Shown one piece after another: positions 42,101-54,981 of a DNA stretch of 64,000 nucleotides; the stretch's first letter is position 1; every line of letters begins with the position of its first letter. Source of the stretch: Anastatus disparis (lineage: Eukaryota; Arthropoda; Insecta; Hymenoptera; Eupelmidae); the NCBI GenBank assembly GCA_017163975.1, contig JAFFSR010000221.1, positions 930,001-994,000 of the forward strand, read 5' to 3'. The notes under the pieces were generated by a model, which saw nothing but the letters and a program-made list of their open reading frames with translations, searched no databases and was not told where the DNA came from. A program made the position numbers and the translations under genes.

Positions 42101-44753
42101 ATTATTCCTTATAGAATTCTCGGTATTAGTTAAAAAGGAGAACATAATTATACACTATTTCGTTGGAAATTATTTGATAAACGTTGAGCTTCAGTGATAT
42201 TATCTTCATTCAAAAGAAATTTAAATTGAAACATTTTATTCTTATGATATTTCCAGTTTTATCTTTTATGTCACATTTAATTTACTAAGCCATTTTTTTC
42301 AAATTAATTTTGCTCGTGAATTCCTTTAATTAGCTACGATTAATTAATCAAATCTTTTTCACGCTTTAAAATCATTTTGCTGTTAATCATTTAGTTCATT
42401 AATATCAAAGGGTTGTCTAATTTGATATTATATTTTACATTTTATTTGACGTTTTAACTAATAGAAAATCCATTGAAAATTTTTTTCTACTTTTGATGAT
42501 TGCCTTTAACTTTCAACTTTGAAAGAAGGTGAAAACTAAAAAAAAAGGGCGCCAAAGTTAAAAAAGAAAGATAACAAAAAGCAAACTGAAAGAAAAAAAC
42601 AGAAGAAAAAGAAAAAAAAACAAGGAACAAAAATGAAAAGGGAAAGATACGTACGAAAAAAAGAAGAATAAGAAAGACAGAAAGCGAACTCGCAAAGAAC
42701 ACGAAATAAAGCGACAATCGGGATGTCGCGGGCTTTTCAATTACCAGCGCACACCATTCTTTCATTTCTTTTTCTTTCTTTCTTTTCTGTTTTTTTTTCC
42801 TTTTTCGTTAGCACACGCGAAAAGAGGGTTGAAAAAAAAAGTCGCGTGTCTTATACACGCCACCCAATGTCGGACCAGTTAGACAATGGAGTAAAGCTCA
42901 CTGCTGTTACCTTGCTTTTTCTCGCTAATTCTTCCTTCTTCTCTTTCTTTTTTTTTTCTTTTTATTTTCATCCCAAGCGCATTTTTTTTGCTTCTTTTTT
43001 TGCAGGCTAACAGCAGCAGCATAGCTCTCATTCAAATTCGCGGCTTTCGCGTACAGTATTCTACTCTCGCTTCTCTTATTTGCTCTCTTTTGCTCCTTTT
43101 TCATGAATAAATTATTATTCAAATTTTACTGCTAGAGAGAAAGAGAAAGAGGAGAACTCGACCCTCTTTCCCTACCGTTAATACAACAAAATCCAACGCG
43201 TACGCTTCTACCTGTTTTTTTTTTTTTTATTTTCTTTCTTTTCTTTTCATTTTTTTTTAACCGACGCTTCTGTTCACGCGCGCGCACATTTGCTGTTTTT
43301 TCTAATGCGATTTTATACTCGTCTAGCACCGCGGGCTTCGAAATAATTCGTGTTACCGTTATTATTGTCCTGCCACGCTTGGAAAAATTTTTCTATATGT
43401 ATTAAAATTTTTATTTTTTATTTCACGTACAACTTCGTCGGGATTATTTTCCTTTTCAAAAGCTGTTTATTATTACCCTAGTTTCTTTCTTTTATCACGT
43501 TAATAATATAGTCGTTTAAAAACTTTTTCTCTTTCACTTTTAATATCCAATTTTGCAAAAATTGAAATTCATTCTGAAAAGCCTAATTAAATTAAAAATT
43601 TAATTTTTACCACTAAAAGTTTTGATTATGAATTATATATATGCGACTAAAGCGACATTAGTAAAAAGCAAAATTTTTAAACACTCCAAACTTTACTGCA
43701 AAATTAAAAAAAAAAAAAAAGGAAGCGAGAGAAAAACGAATTTTCAACATTAATACGTCAGCAAATCTCACACGATAAACGTAACAATTGAAACTAACAT
43801 CGTTATCACTCGTATACCCGTTGCGCCAACAACACACTCTCTCGCTCGCTCGCTCCGACAAAATTTACACTAGTGTGTATATACGCTCAATTTAATAAGG
43901 AAACTCGCAACTGGAATCGGGCAAACAGTACGCTAACGATCGCAATCAACGCGATATCACCTACCCTCCCCCTTTATACCTCTCATGCCTTCCTTGCTCA
44001 TACTACATATAATCTAATCTAAACAACATTCACCTACTCCCTTGAAAAAAAAAACGAACCAAAAAATAAAGCTCAAACCATCCCCTACCCTCCTACTGTT
44101 TTTTTACTACTAAAACTCGTGCGAAAGGGTATGATGATAAAAAAGAGAATGAGAGGAGGGTATGGAAGAGGTAATATATATACGGATATATATGTATAGC
44201 AGTAAAACATTAACGAGCTGTTTGAAATGACTGCAATGACAACAATAACAATCGCGGCGTTGTAACAAGCGTCACTGATGATCTCCCACCTACTCTTCTC
44301 CCCTGCCCCCTTCCTCCTATTCTCTCTATATAGAGGGTAGTGTGGGAGAGCTTGCAAAAGAGCTTTTTCGTTTATACAAGCAAAGAGAGAGAGAGGCAGT
44401 GAATACGTAATATGTATAGGTAACGCGTTGCTGCATAAAATTGTAAAAAAAAGAGAGAGGAAAGAAGAAAAAAAAAATGTTCTCTCGGTTGGCTGTTCGA
44501 GCCGAGATAGCTGCAAACAGAGGCGAGTTAATTTAAAAATGCAAATTTCAGGCTCGCGCTTCGCTTGCAACCCAGAGAGATGGGAAATAAGCGAAAAACC
44601 AAGAGAGAGAGAGAGAAAGAGAGAAAAATAGGGTATGGGGGTGGAAAAGTGAAAAGATACAAAAAGCACACGGACGAGATTGCGCTGGTTGAGTGAGACA
44701 AAGAGGGTGTTTTTAAGCAGCTTTTGTTTTTGTTTTGTTTGTAGTTAGGTCTC

Positions 44754-44772
44754 CTCTCTCTCTCTCTCTCTC
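44754..44772. repeat. (CT)n microsatellite at the right shoulder of an island
   Basis: About nine CT units followed by CGCTGTA and a run of T. The same island has GA arrays on its left side (for example 44384-44395), illustrating the mirrored layout. Confidence 0.9.
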
Positions 44773-47525
44773 GCTGTATTTTTTTTTATTGTTGGGAGGA
44801 TAGTATTGTTGAATCAATTATTTAAATTCAACTAAAATTGTAAGCTTAGCACTTTATACCTTATTTATCGAAATTTTTATCTGGCTAAAGCTCAAATGAA
44901 AATATTTTTAAAGTTTTTAATTGAATTGTTTTTGAGCTAGCGTTAATTTTTCCTGAAAATTAAAATCTCTAGTTGATTTATGGATTATTATGAACGAAAT
45001 ATCCAAAATAAATAAAGTAAAACTAATTTTATATCATTATAAATAATAGATAAATAATGAATCCTAATAATTTTCTTTTGATTCAACAATAAATTTATTA
45101 GCATGAAAATTCTGAATGAAACATAAACCAATATTAGGAAAAGATTTCAATTAGTTATCCTAAAATTTATGTATTCTCATAATCGTATCATCATATACTT
45201 TTTCCGCATCATGAAAAAAAGAAAAATAAAGGAAAAGAAATAAAATGTTCGCATCAATTAATTTTCACCCTCCTGAAACTCGGCAGAAGTATAAAAGAAT
45301 ACCAAAAATCCTACAAACATTAAAATCCCCAGAAAATCTTTTCATGAAAAATGAAGAGACACTACCATGCCCAAAGAAATATATATACACACATGCGCAC
45401 GTAGGAGTTAAACACAAGCAAGAAGGGAGAAACGAAAATAAAAGAGCAATAAAAAAAAGATGATACCCACTGGAGAGCGAGAAAAAGAGATGGAAAAAAA
45501 AGAGGCGCAAATGTATATGTGTATAAAAAAAAGAGAGAAACGCAGAAAGAGAAATTGTAGCACCTCATGGGAGTAAGAGTAATGCTTGCGAGAAGGACAT
45601 GACATTACCAGAATTGCGTGAGTAAGAGTATACCCGAGGCCTTTATATTTATGAGGCCTTGGCGAATCGTTGACATTTTACTCTGCTTGCTACTACTCAT
45701 TCCATTCTAGAGCTTTTTTCCCACTCTTCCATTCCTTTTCTCTCTCTCTCTCTTTCTATCTTCTCTATCTCTTTTTTTCTCGTCTGTGCTTTATATTTTT
45801 TTTCTGTTTCCTTTTTTTTTATTGGACAGAACGTTGCGACGCTTCTCTCGTTTCTCTCTTGTTTTATGAATGATTTATCAGGGCGTATTAGAGGCACGTC
45901 GTAAATATTATTCGCAGGGCTTGCAGAGCTTTTTTTTCTCTCCTCTTTTTTTTTGTTACCGTGTAAAGGGAGAACTGCTTTTACAGTGCTAAAGGGTCTT
46001 TCATTACGGAAGATTACAATTAATGTTTCTTTAATGCTTTGGTATTTTCCGTATTACCCCACCGAGAAATCTAATTAAGTTATATAGTTTTTCTTATCAA
46101 TTGTCGACTATCAAAGTTTTTATATTACAAATTTTTATTAAAAAATTTTTTTTTTTAAATCCAAAATAAATTTTATAAATGAATTCATTCAATTTATTTA
46201 TTTAACAACTTTTTTCTTTATAAATTTTATATTAAAATGTAAATTGAAAATCCTTAATAAACAACTATATTGCAGTTACTTTGAAACTTATAAATACAAA
46301 CAATTTCGAAAAATCTGTTGGTATTCCAAGATAGCAACTACGTTCTATCTCAACAGTTCCATTAATATTTTTAAAACTTTATATGTAACTTGAAAAAAAA
46401 AGTTGAAAAAAAAAATAGCTTCTTACAATTTTTCGTATTCATAGACCAACTTGCAAATGCACTTAAAACCACTTTTCTCTTTCTCTCGCCAACATTAAAG
46501 CAACAACAAGCATACCACGAGAAAACAGTATACACCCGCTTACCTACACTTTAAAAAGAAAAAAAAGAAGAAAAAAAAGAAAGAAAAATGGCAAGGGAAA
46601 TGCGCGCATAAGGTATTGTTTGACTTAGTCTTTCTCTTACTTTTACTAACCGCGCGCAATTAAGGTACCAGTTCTTATAGAAAATAAAGAGAAGGAGAAG
46701 AGAAGTAAGAGGAGGGAATAAGAGAGATAGTAAGAGAGATAGATAAGGATTGCGCATAGAGTTAGAGCTCACGCGATAAAGCAATCGATTAAAGACCCCT
46801 TTCCGCGAGCTCATCCGTCTAATCCTTTAAGCAAGCGCAATCAGTTAAACCATCTCTCTCTCTAACTCCCCATTTCTCTCTCTCTCTCTTGTCTTTTTCT
46901 TCTCCTTCTCCTTTAGGTTTCCATCCTTTGCCAGTGCTAATATTCGCTTTACGCCTTGTGGATGAAACAAATAGAGAAACAGAGAGAGAGAGAAAGAGAA
47001 GGAGAGTGAGAGAAATTGAAATGAGAGTCACTGAAGTACAATCTTGTATACCTTCAAGCCTTTGCTTTGCTGCTTGGGATTTGCGGGATTCTCGGTGACA
47101 GAACGTTGTATATATATATATGTATATAGCTAAAACTACGACGTTATTCTCTCTGTTTGCTAAATGTGAACTAGTTGGTTTCGTTTGTTATGAATGTTAT
47201 TTTTGACTTATATCAGTTTTAATAATTATTCAGATCTTTTTGATATTTAATTTATCATTTTCTTTTAAAATTATTAAAAATGCAATTATTTAATAATCAC
47301 ATTTGTTGTCATCTGAAATGCTTAAACTGAATTCATTCCTAACATCATTATTTACGTAAGATTAAAAAATATTTATGTATTTTATTACGTTCTATTACCG
47401 TTCGATAATCTCTCACGAAAACCGATACTCCAAAAAAAAAGCAAGAACTCTGCTTTATATGCACTTGAATGAGTTTAAAAGGTACAAAATAAGAAAAATC
47501 GATGCGAATAAGCTCACAAAACGAA

Positions 47526-47547
47526 AGAGAGAGAGAGAGAGAGAGAG
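47526..47547. repeat. (GA)n microsatellite
   Basis: About eleven uninterrupted AG units; one of the longest simple purine repeats in the window. Confidence 0.9.
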
Positions 47548-50500
47548 TAAGAGAGTTAAAAAGAAGTAAAAGTAGCTTTGAATACTTTACTTTCTACGTG
47601 TAAGAAGAACTATAACGTGGTCGAAAAGACATTATACATATCTATATACATACATGCACACAGCAAGTTTATCGAGCTGTATAAGAAGCTCTTGCGAGGT
47701 TTCAAGTGGGTGTGAGTTGTATGCTTTAACGTCAGAAAAGGAACTTTGACTTTTAGTATAATATAGGTATATAAAAATAAAAAAGCGGAGCTCGCTTTAT
47801 CTTTCTCAGGTGGTAAAGAAGCGGCGTAGTAGCGAAAGATTGCGTCCAGTGATCATCTGATATCATCCGTGTTGACGGAAAATTTTCTTCTTTGCTTTAC
47901 CTTGGATAATTTTGATTTTATAGTCTGGTGAAAGATATTAATGAAAAGTAAATAAATTGATTTTTTAAAATTTATTCTAAATTTGCTTATATTATTTGAT
48001 TTAATTGATTAACAAGTTTCATTGCACATTGTAGTTCCTTTTGTAAAGTTTGAAAATTTTCAAAAGCTTAAATTAATGATTAAAGTGTGAAATGTAGCTG
48101 AAATCAGTGTGAAAATTTTCTTTTATAAATTGAAATGCTCAATTTATCCCCCTCCGACAAAGTGGAGAGAGAAAGAGAGAGTAAAAAAAGAGAAATAAAA
48201 AGCTCGGCTCTATAAAAACTTTTGAAAGAAAGTGTTGTCATAATAGAAAAAGAAGGGGGAAAAAGAGAGAGAGAAAGAGTATGGTCGACTCTTACCGCGC
48301 ACATAGCTTTTAGCGGTACAAGAACAAAGATGGGGAGGGTGGAGAAGAAAAGAGGGAGAAGGGGGACTTTGAAACGAGCAAAAGCAAAAGCATTGAATAC
48401 AGAGGCTACAGCCGCTAATAAGGCTAATCATTCTCCACTTTTCTCTTTCTCTGCTCTTCTTTTTCTTCTGCTTCTACTTCTTCTTTTTTTTCGCTTTTCG
48501 TATATACTCTCGACCCTTTTTTTTATATACCCTGAGCTTTAGTGTACATGCAGCGATTGTTTTAATGGAAGTATTATGTTTACTGGGCTGGTTCTTGCTC
48601 TATTTTTTTTTTCCTTTCGTTTTAACGTTTTGAAAAGCTCGTTAAAAATTGCTTGTTTTGTCCTTTTTCTTTTTTTTTTAAATGGAAAAGTGTTTGTAGA
48701 CAATAAAATTTTGTGTTAGAAAGTAAAGGTTTTCACGCTCTATTATTGATTACAGCGTTCGATTGAAGTCGCTATTCAATTGAATCAAAATGACTATTGA
48801 ATAAAAAAATCAATTAAAATTTTTTAAATCAATCCAACCTATCAATAAAAAAAAAATAAAGATCAGTGACCTTTTTTCAAGATATAACATTCTTTAATAG
48901 TAATAAGCTAAACGATAACAGCCAGCAGCATCGAGAAAAACGTCTATATCCGTATATCTGAGTAATAAACACGTTCTACGCGACTTTTGCCGTCATCGAG
49001 GCAGAAAAGCCGATTTTAATGAAATGCTAGAAAAGAGATGGGTATATATAGAGCTTTTCGCGACATCAAAAGCACTGGATTATCCCTAAAGAAAAGGAGG
49101 CCAGAGAGAGAGAGAAAAGAGTAAAATAAAATAAAAAAAAGCTTGAGAGAGAGAGAGAGTTGAATGTTTGAGTTCTGGGGATATCTGAGAGTATATACGG
49201 AAAGCTTTTCCTTCGACGTGAAATACTTTTTTGACGACGCTAGGGCTTCCGTCGCGCTTTTCAATTCCCTTCTCTCTTTCCTTTCTTTTCTTCTTTTTTT
49301 TTTCGTCACGAGTGAGCTTGGATTAAAGGGGAAAAATTTTGTAACGTGCTAAGGGACGTGTTTTTAGTTTGATATCGCTTTTTTTTATGTTTTGCTTTCT
49401 TTACTTGTTCAAAGTTAACGTTTTTTTTTTCCTTCTTTCTGGCTGGCGTATAAAGTCAAAGGCATTGTTATTGCTGTGTAAGTCAATATTTGAAAAAGTA
49501 AGGTTATTGAGATAAAAATGTTCATAAAGTAAAAGTGTAAATTTGTGTATTATTAGCTTATATCGAACTTTACTTTTTCAATGTTACTTTTTTATTTATT
49601 GATATAATTTTTCAAAATCAAATTTTCTACTAAAGTAAATAAATACAATTATTAATACCATAGCTAAATCCGCTTGATATCTTACTCAACTACTAAAAAA
49701 AGTCAATAAAAGAAGCAAATAAAAAATAAGTTGAAAGAAAAAAATCACATCTTATTTGCCGTTAAATCATATAGTGCTACATCTTTTTATTCGGAAGTAC
49801 GAAACAACCACATCCTTTATTATACCGTGCAACTGGTCTCGCGACGAATAAATCGTAGCTCGCCGTTACTTGTTAACGAGGCTCATCTTGTTCGTGGCTG
49901 TACAAAGAACGAACATAAGTACACCTCTTTTTTTCTCTCTCTTTCTCTCTCTATCTCCCTTGTGGACGATTATTTCCTTTTCGTGTCCTTTGGCTCACTC
50001 TTTTTTTTTCTCTTTGAGATGAAAAGAATCTAGTAATACAAACCCTCCGGGAGAATTTTTTTCTCTACTACGAATGAAAGAAGATATTTGTTTTTTCATT
50101 TTTTTTTATTTTTAATCAAGGGCACTTCGATGTTTTCTGTACAAAATGTGATATGCTGTTGAAAGATTAAACATTCTTTTAAAAGATGTTTAAAAATGGT
50201 TTATATCTGTTTTTCTTTTTTAAATTACTGATGTAAATAAAAAGACCAAAAATCAAAATTTAACGGTGAAATGTTCCCTTTGTTAATAATAAACATATTT
50301 TAAATCCAATAACAATGATTACATCACGTATTAATTATAATTCTAAACTGCAAATCTGTTTATCATTGTTAATATATTATTTTATAAATACATTAAACTG
50401 AACGTAAAATATATTATTCTATAAATACCATTTAACAGAATTGCTAATTAAATATTTACGTCTAATTCGTTAGATTGCATTATGGTTTTTAAAATATTTC

Positions 50501-51283
50501 ATGAGAATTAATTCAATAAGTAAACTATTATTAAATATTGTGAGGTATCTTTAATTATTTATTAATATGAATTATTCTTAATTCATATTTCATTAACTAT
50601 AAATTAAAAATTAAATCCGAACATTCAGGTATATTAATAATCATCGCTATCAATCAACGTCATTAAACATTGAAATTTTTTTGCCAACTTTGAGTAAATT
50701 AATATTGAATTTATAAATCAAATTAAACAATCTCTTAAAATAATCAGAAAAGCATCTTCGCATTTAAGTAAGTAAAAAAAAAGAAAAAGAATGAGAAGCA
50801 AAGAAAAAAAAAGATAAACAGACGTTGTATAGCTCTCGCTTTAAAATCAATAAAACATCTCTGCTATACCATAAACTGTATAAACTTAACTTTCTCAGGC
50901 TGGTTGGCTGCTACAATCTTAATAAAAAGCAATTACGTAGACGACGGAGCTACAATTAACTCGGTAGTAGTAGCAGCGCAGCTCGACGATTCTCGCAAAT
51001 ACCACAGGACAAGTACGCGAAGATACCTTCTCACTCTCCTATCTCTTCTCCTTCTCCTCTATCTTTCTCTTACTCTCTTGAGTGCTATACGCTTGCATAT
51101 ATATATATATATACTCACGTATAAAGAGAGAAAGGTAGGAAGTGGGAAAGCTCGTCGGCTTGTGAAGGCGTTGAGGTAATGGAGCGCGAGCAAGTGAAAT
51201 AGGCGAAGAGCGAGTGAGTGAGAGAGAGAGAGAGAGGAAAAACGAAGAGGGTGAGAAGGACAAGGCTAAAAGGCTGGGGAACC

Positions 51284-51328
51284 GCTGCTGCTGCTACTGC
51301 TGCCGTTACTGCTGCTTCTGCTGTTACT
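51284..51328. repeat. (CTG)n-like imperfect trinucleotide repeat
   Basis: Imperfect CTG units with CTA, CCG, TTA and TTC variants. The region is intronic, so this is not a coding polyglutamine or polyalanine tract. A similar GCT-rich stretch occurs near 6480-6515. Confidence 0.85.
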
Positions 51329-52589
51329 CTCGAAAGAGATGGGGGTAATTGAGAAGAGGAGATTTACTTGGGCGTCGAGCAGTCTGTCTCGCTTGCTCTC
51401 TTGAGTTCTCTCAATGTCGGTTATATACATATAGCTAGCTGTCTTGCTTTTCTAGTATATTGCGTGAAAAGTTCCAACACTTTTACTTTAGTTCTTGTTT
51501 ATTGTTTACTAACTGCAAGATCGATTCTTGCAAAAAAAAAGTCAAGATTTTTTTATGATTACTCAATTTATTATTTTTGATGATATTATTTTTTATAACG
51601 ATTTTATCTATTTGTAAAAATAAAATTTTTTTTACAAAGAATAAAAAATTGATTTAATCTATTTTGTTTTGTAAAATCTTCTTCACCTTGAAATAACTTT
51701 CTTATTTAAAAAAAAAGAAATAAAAACAATTGAAATTTTTTAACATTACGTACTAAATATGTTTAAATAAAATAACTAATATAATTCATATTAATGTTCT
51801 ATCATTATTTAAAAAAATTTTAAAAAATCTCATAAAAATCTTTCACTTAACAATCTTTTCCAATAAAATGTATTACCCCGACAACCAACAAAAAAGCTAT
51901 TTTGCAATAAAAAAAAGGTACTTCTAATACCTCAGAAGCTCTTTTCTTTTCTTGCTATAACATAAAAGAGAGAGGCAGTATAACGGTGAGGGTTTTGGTT
52001 TATAGGTGTAACGACATTGGGGGTAACGTACAACATTTGTTCACACATATCGACTATATGCTCGTACAGACGAAAGTATATATCGAGCACTTCGACAAAC
52101 GAAACTGAAGTGTATATGTATACGCATAGCTGTACACAAGTGTATAAGATCAATAGCGAAATTTGAGATGGGTGTTATAGTAGCGAGCTTTTTTTTTCTC
52201 TCTCTCTCTCTCTTTTTGCTTGTAAAGAAGGGTCTCGATAACATATTCGCAGGAAATCTGTCTTTTAAGACGCTTTACTAGAAACACGCCCTTCGCATTC
52301 TTACTTCTTTCGTTTTTTCTTTTCCGATTTCTTTTCTTTTTTTTTTATTGGGGTACAGTTAGAAAACCTATACACTTACAGCGATTTATTGTTAGAAGAT
52401 ATTACACTTTTTTATCGTGTTTTAAATTTGTGAAATTGGCAATTATATGTTTTTAAAAATATTTTAAATTCCACTTATTAATATTAATTATTTAGATATT
52501 ATTAATGATAAAATTGATTTTTATTTTTAATTATTTTACATGAACTATTGCAAAAAGTATGAAATTATAATAATATTAAATTAGTTTAT

Positions 52590-52744
52590 TTATTTATAAA
52601 GTTGGTAAATGTCTTAATGCATAAACACATTAAGTTTGGTACCACCCATGGGTCAGATCGAGAATTAACGTAGGTTATTTATTGGGTGGTCCAATTTTTT
52701 AAGGTAGTCATTAATCGAAACATTTACCTTAATAAACTTATAAC
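52590..52744. mobile_element. small foldback (MITE-like) element
   Basis: The left arm reads TTATAAAGTTGGTAAATGT and the right arm is its imperfect complement ending TTTACCTTAATAAACTTATA. The central parts also pair (GGTACCACCCA with TTGGGTGGTCC). Total is about 155 bases with roughly 50-base arms. No coding capacity. Confidence 0.55.
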
Positions 52745-53566
52745 AAAAATCAAGTAAAAAGCAACTCAGGTTATCATTAAAATTATTAACAATATTTTAT
52801 TTGAATACAAGACGAATAAATTTTCCGACCTTTATCAGGCAAATAAGCGAAGAGAATAAATCTTCTTTACCCTCGTTTTTGCCTATTTGACGAAAAACTT
52901 TTTCTTTCTTTCCATCCTTCCTATACGTATAGCCCCGATGAATACCTACGCTCGATTTGCATTGGAAAGACGCTCAAATCGAACCAGACACATTGGCTTC
53001 GTCCAGAATACTTTTATTTCCTTAACTTTTCAGCCTACCTTGACACCGGCTTATAAAAGAATTACACGAGGGACAATATTGTATATAAAAGAAAAGTTTG
53101 GGTCTGAAGATCCTTTATTTATTATTCTTTTCGTTTCTACTCTAGGTATAAAGGCAATATAAGATATTGAAGGACTTTGAGGTAAAGTCCTACATGGGTT
53201 ATTTGTCACCTCCTTTTTTTTATTACAAATATATTAATTTATTTTCAATTGAATAATAACAAGTAAAATATAAATTATTTTAGATAAATTATTTGTTATT
53301 AAAATAAAGAAAATTGAATACATAAAAAAATGGAAAAAATAATACTAAGTAAATAAAGGAAGTATGTAAATAAAACGAAATAGATTTTATATTAATAAAA
53401 CTATTTTTTATTTATATTTGATATAAAGATATAAATTTTTGCAAAACCAATTTTAAATATTTATAATAATTATAAATTTTCCAAAGTAAAATATTTGTAC
53501 ATAAGTATACATTTTTTAGAATTTAATTATATCAAAGAAGATATACGTTTATAGAAGGATACTTCT

Positions 53567-53706
53567 GGGTTGAATTTTTCGTCCAAAAACCTAGGTAAAA
53601 TTTTAACATTGTTTGTATATATATATATATATATATACATAGGATTTTGTAACGCCCTCAAGTAGCTGGGCAACAGAAGTAACTAGTTTTTGGACGAAAT
53701 TTCCCA
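53567..53706. mobile_element. MITE-like element with ~25-base inverted ends
   Basis: The left end around 53571-53594 (TTTTTCGTCCAAAAACCTAG) is the near complement of the right end around 53683-53706 (CTAGTTTTTGGACGAAATTT). The interior has a (TA)n run. It is about 140 bases long and non-coding. A target duplication could not be fixed by eye. Confidence 0.65.
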
Positions 53707-53861
53707 TTTAAAAGTACGCTTCCATAAGCGCATATATTCGTTGATTATATCGTTCCATACCAGTAAAAGAAAACACTTTATATTAAAAATTATTTTTTAT
53801 ACATCATTAAATAATTTTTTTGACACTCTGTGCGCGAAATTCAATTTCGCGTGCCTTTGTA

Positions 53862-54019
53862 GCGTACGCAAAATACTGTGTTCGGACACACTATAAGTTG
53901 AGCGTGCGCAAAATGATTGAGCGTGCGCAAAATAGATTCAGCGTGCGCAAAATAAACTCAGCGTGCGCAAAATAGATTCGACGTGCGCAAAATGAATTCA
54001 ACGGGCGTAACATAAACAG
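53862..54019. repeat. minisatellite of ~20-base units
   Basis: Five good tandem units of 19-20 bases start at 53901, 53920, 53940, 53960 and 53980, each holding CGTGCGCAAAAT. Degraded units lie on both sides (GCGTACGCAAAAT near 53862; AACGGGCGTAACATAAACAG at 54000). The unit has a CpG-rich core in a very AT-rich area. Confidence 0.88.
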
Positions 54020-54109
54020 TATGTGAACTGATATGGAGTAAAATTAAAATAACATAATTTTTTTTCTATAGGTCAATGGATTGATAGGCGAAGTTGAAAA
54101 TAATTTTCA

Positions 54110-54559
54110 CCTTTATTTTATAGTTTTGAAAATAATCTTTCAAAATTTAATCAGATCAAATATATTTTCACAGAATATAAATTTAGTTGTTTTATAAATT
54201 GTGTTTTTTTATTTTATGAATTATTATTTATATTTCGGAGCCCCCCGAATCACAGGACCCCCCCCCTCTTCCGTCTCACACCGAATCCCTGTAAATTAAT
54301 ATTATAAATAATTGACTCTCTCGATATCAACCTTTATTTTATAGTTTTGACAATAATCTTTCAAAATTTAATCAGATCAAATATATTTTCACAGAATATA
54401 AATTTAGTTGTTTTATAAATTGTGTTTTTTTATTTTATGAATTATTATTTATATTTCGGAGTCGGGGGCTCCGCCCCCGAATCTCAAGTCCCCCCTCTTC
54501 CGTCTCACACCGAATCCCTGTAAATTAATATTATAAATAATTGACTCTCTCGATATCAA
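54110..54559. repeat. tandem pair of ~221-base units
   Basis: Unit one is 54110-54330 and unit two 54331-54559. Both start CCTTTATTTTATAGTTTTG and end CTCTCTCGATATCAA and are almost identical in the first ~130 bases. They differ mainly in a C/G-rich patch: unit two has a perfect hairpin at 54462-54480, unit one a decayed C-rich version with a run of C. The near identity implies a recent duplication. Confidence 0.9.
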
Positions 54560-54642
54560 AGCATTATATACAATACTAATGTAAATTCTTATGTTCAAAA
54601 TAATCGATGTACGCATCGAATTTCGCGCAACTTGAGTCAAAA

Positions 54643-54777
54643 AATAGTATGTGTAACACGTGCGCTCAACGGGATTTGTCACTCGTGTGAGTTTGGCGCC
54701 CTCGCTTCGCTCGGGCGACAAACTCTCACTCGTGCCAGAATCCCTTATTTCGCGCACTTGTTACACAAAATACTATT
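54643..54777. mobile_element. palindromic foldback element with GC-rich tip
   Basis: The left arm AATAGTATGTGTAACACGTG pairs with the right arm CACTTGTTACACAAAATACT and pairing continues inward through CACTCGTGTGAG / CTCACTCGTG to the tip GGCGCCC...GGGCG. It is 135 bases long, arms about 60 bases and imperfect, with no coding capacity. Confidence 0.75.
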
Positions 54778-54981
54778 AATAAATAATAACCGGCTTCATC
54801 GTCACAATACTTTTAAATTAAAACAAATACGTATTTTATAACAGAACAGTATTTTTAAAATTTTTAATGTTCCATTATTATAAATAGATATATAATGTTT
54901 CTCTTGGTACATGTCAACAAACTTCTGTACCATAGCTCTTTAGAGCTCGAATACATTTTTGTACACTTTTGAATTATACTC

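Noticed and set aside
44085..44669. 194-codon open frame on the - strand, Ser/Leu/Phe-rich.
   Set aside because: It starts at GTG and is largely a translation of GA/CT microsatellite DNA with no domain pattern. Open length is explained by the rarity of stops in polypyrimidine sequence.
54449..54757. 102-codon - strand frame starting MREIRDSGTSESLSPERSEG.
   Set aside because: It runs across two unrelated repeats (palindromic foldback and 221-mer) and simply translates their arms.
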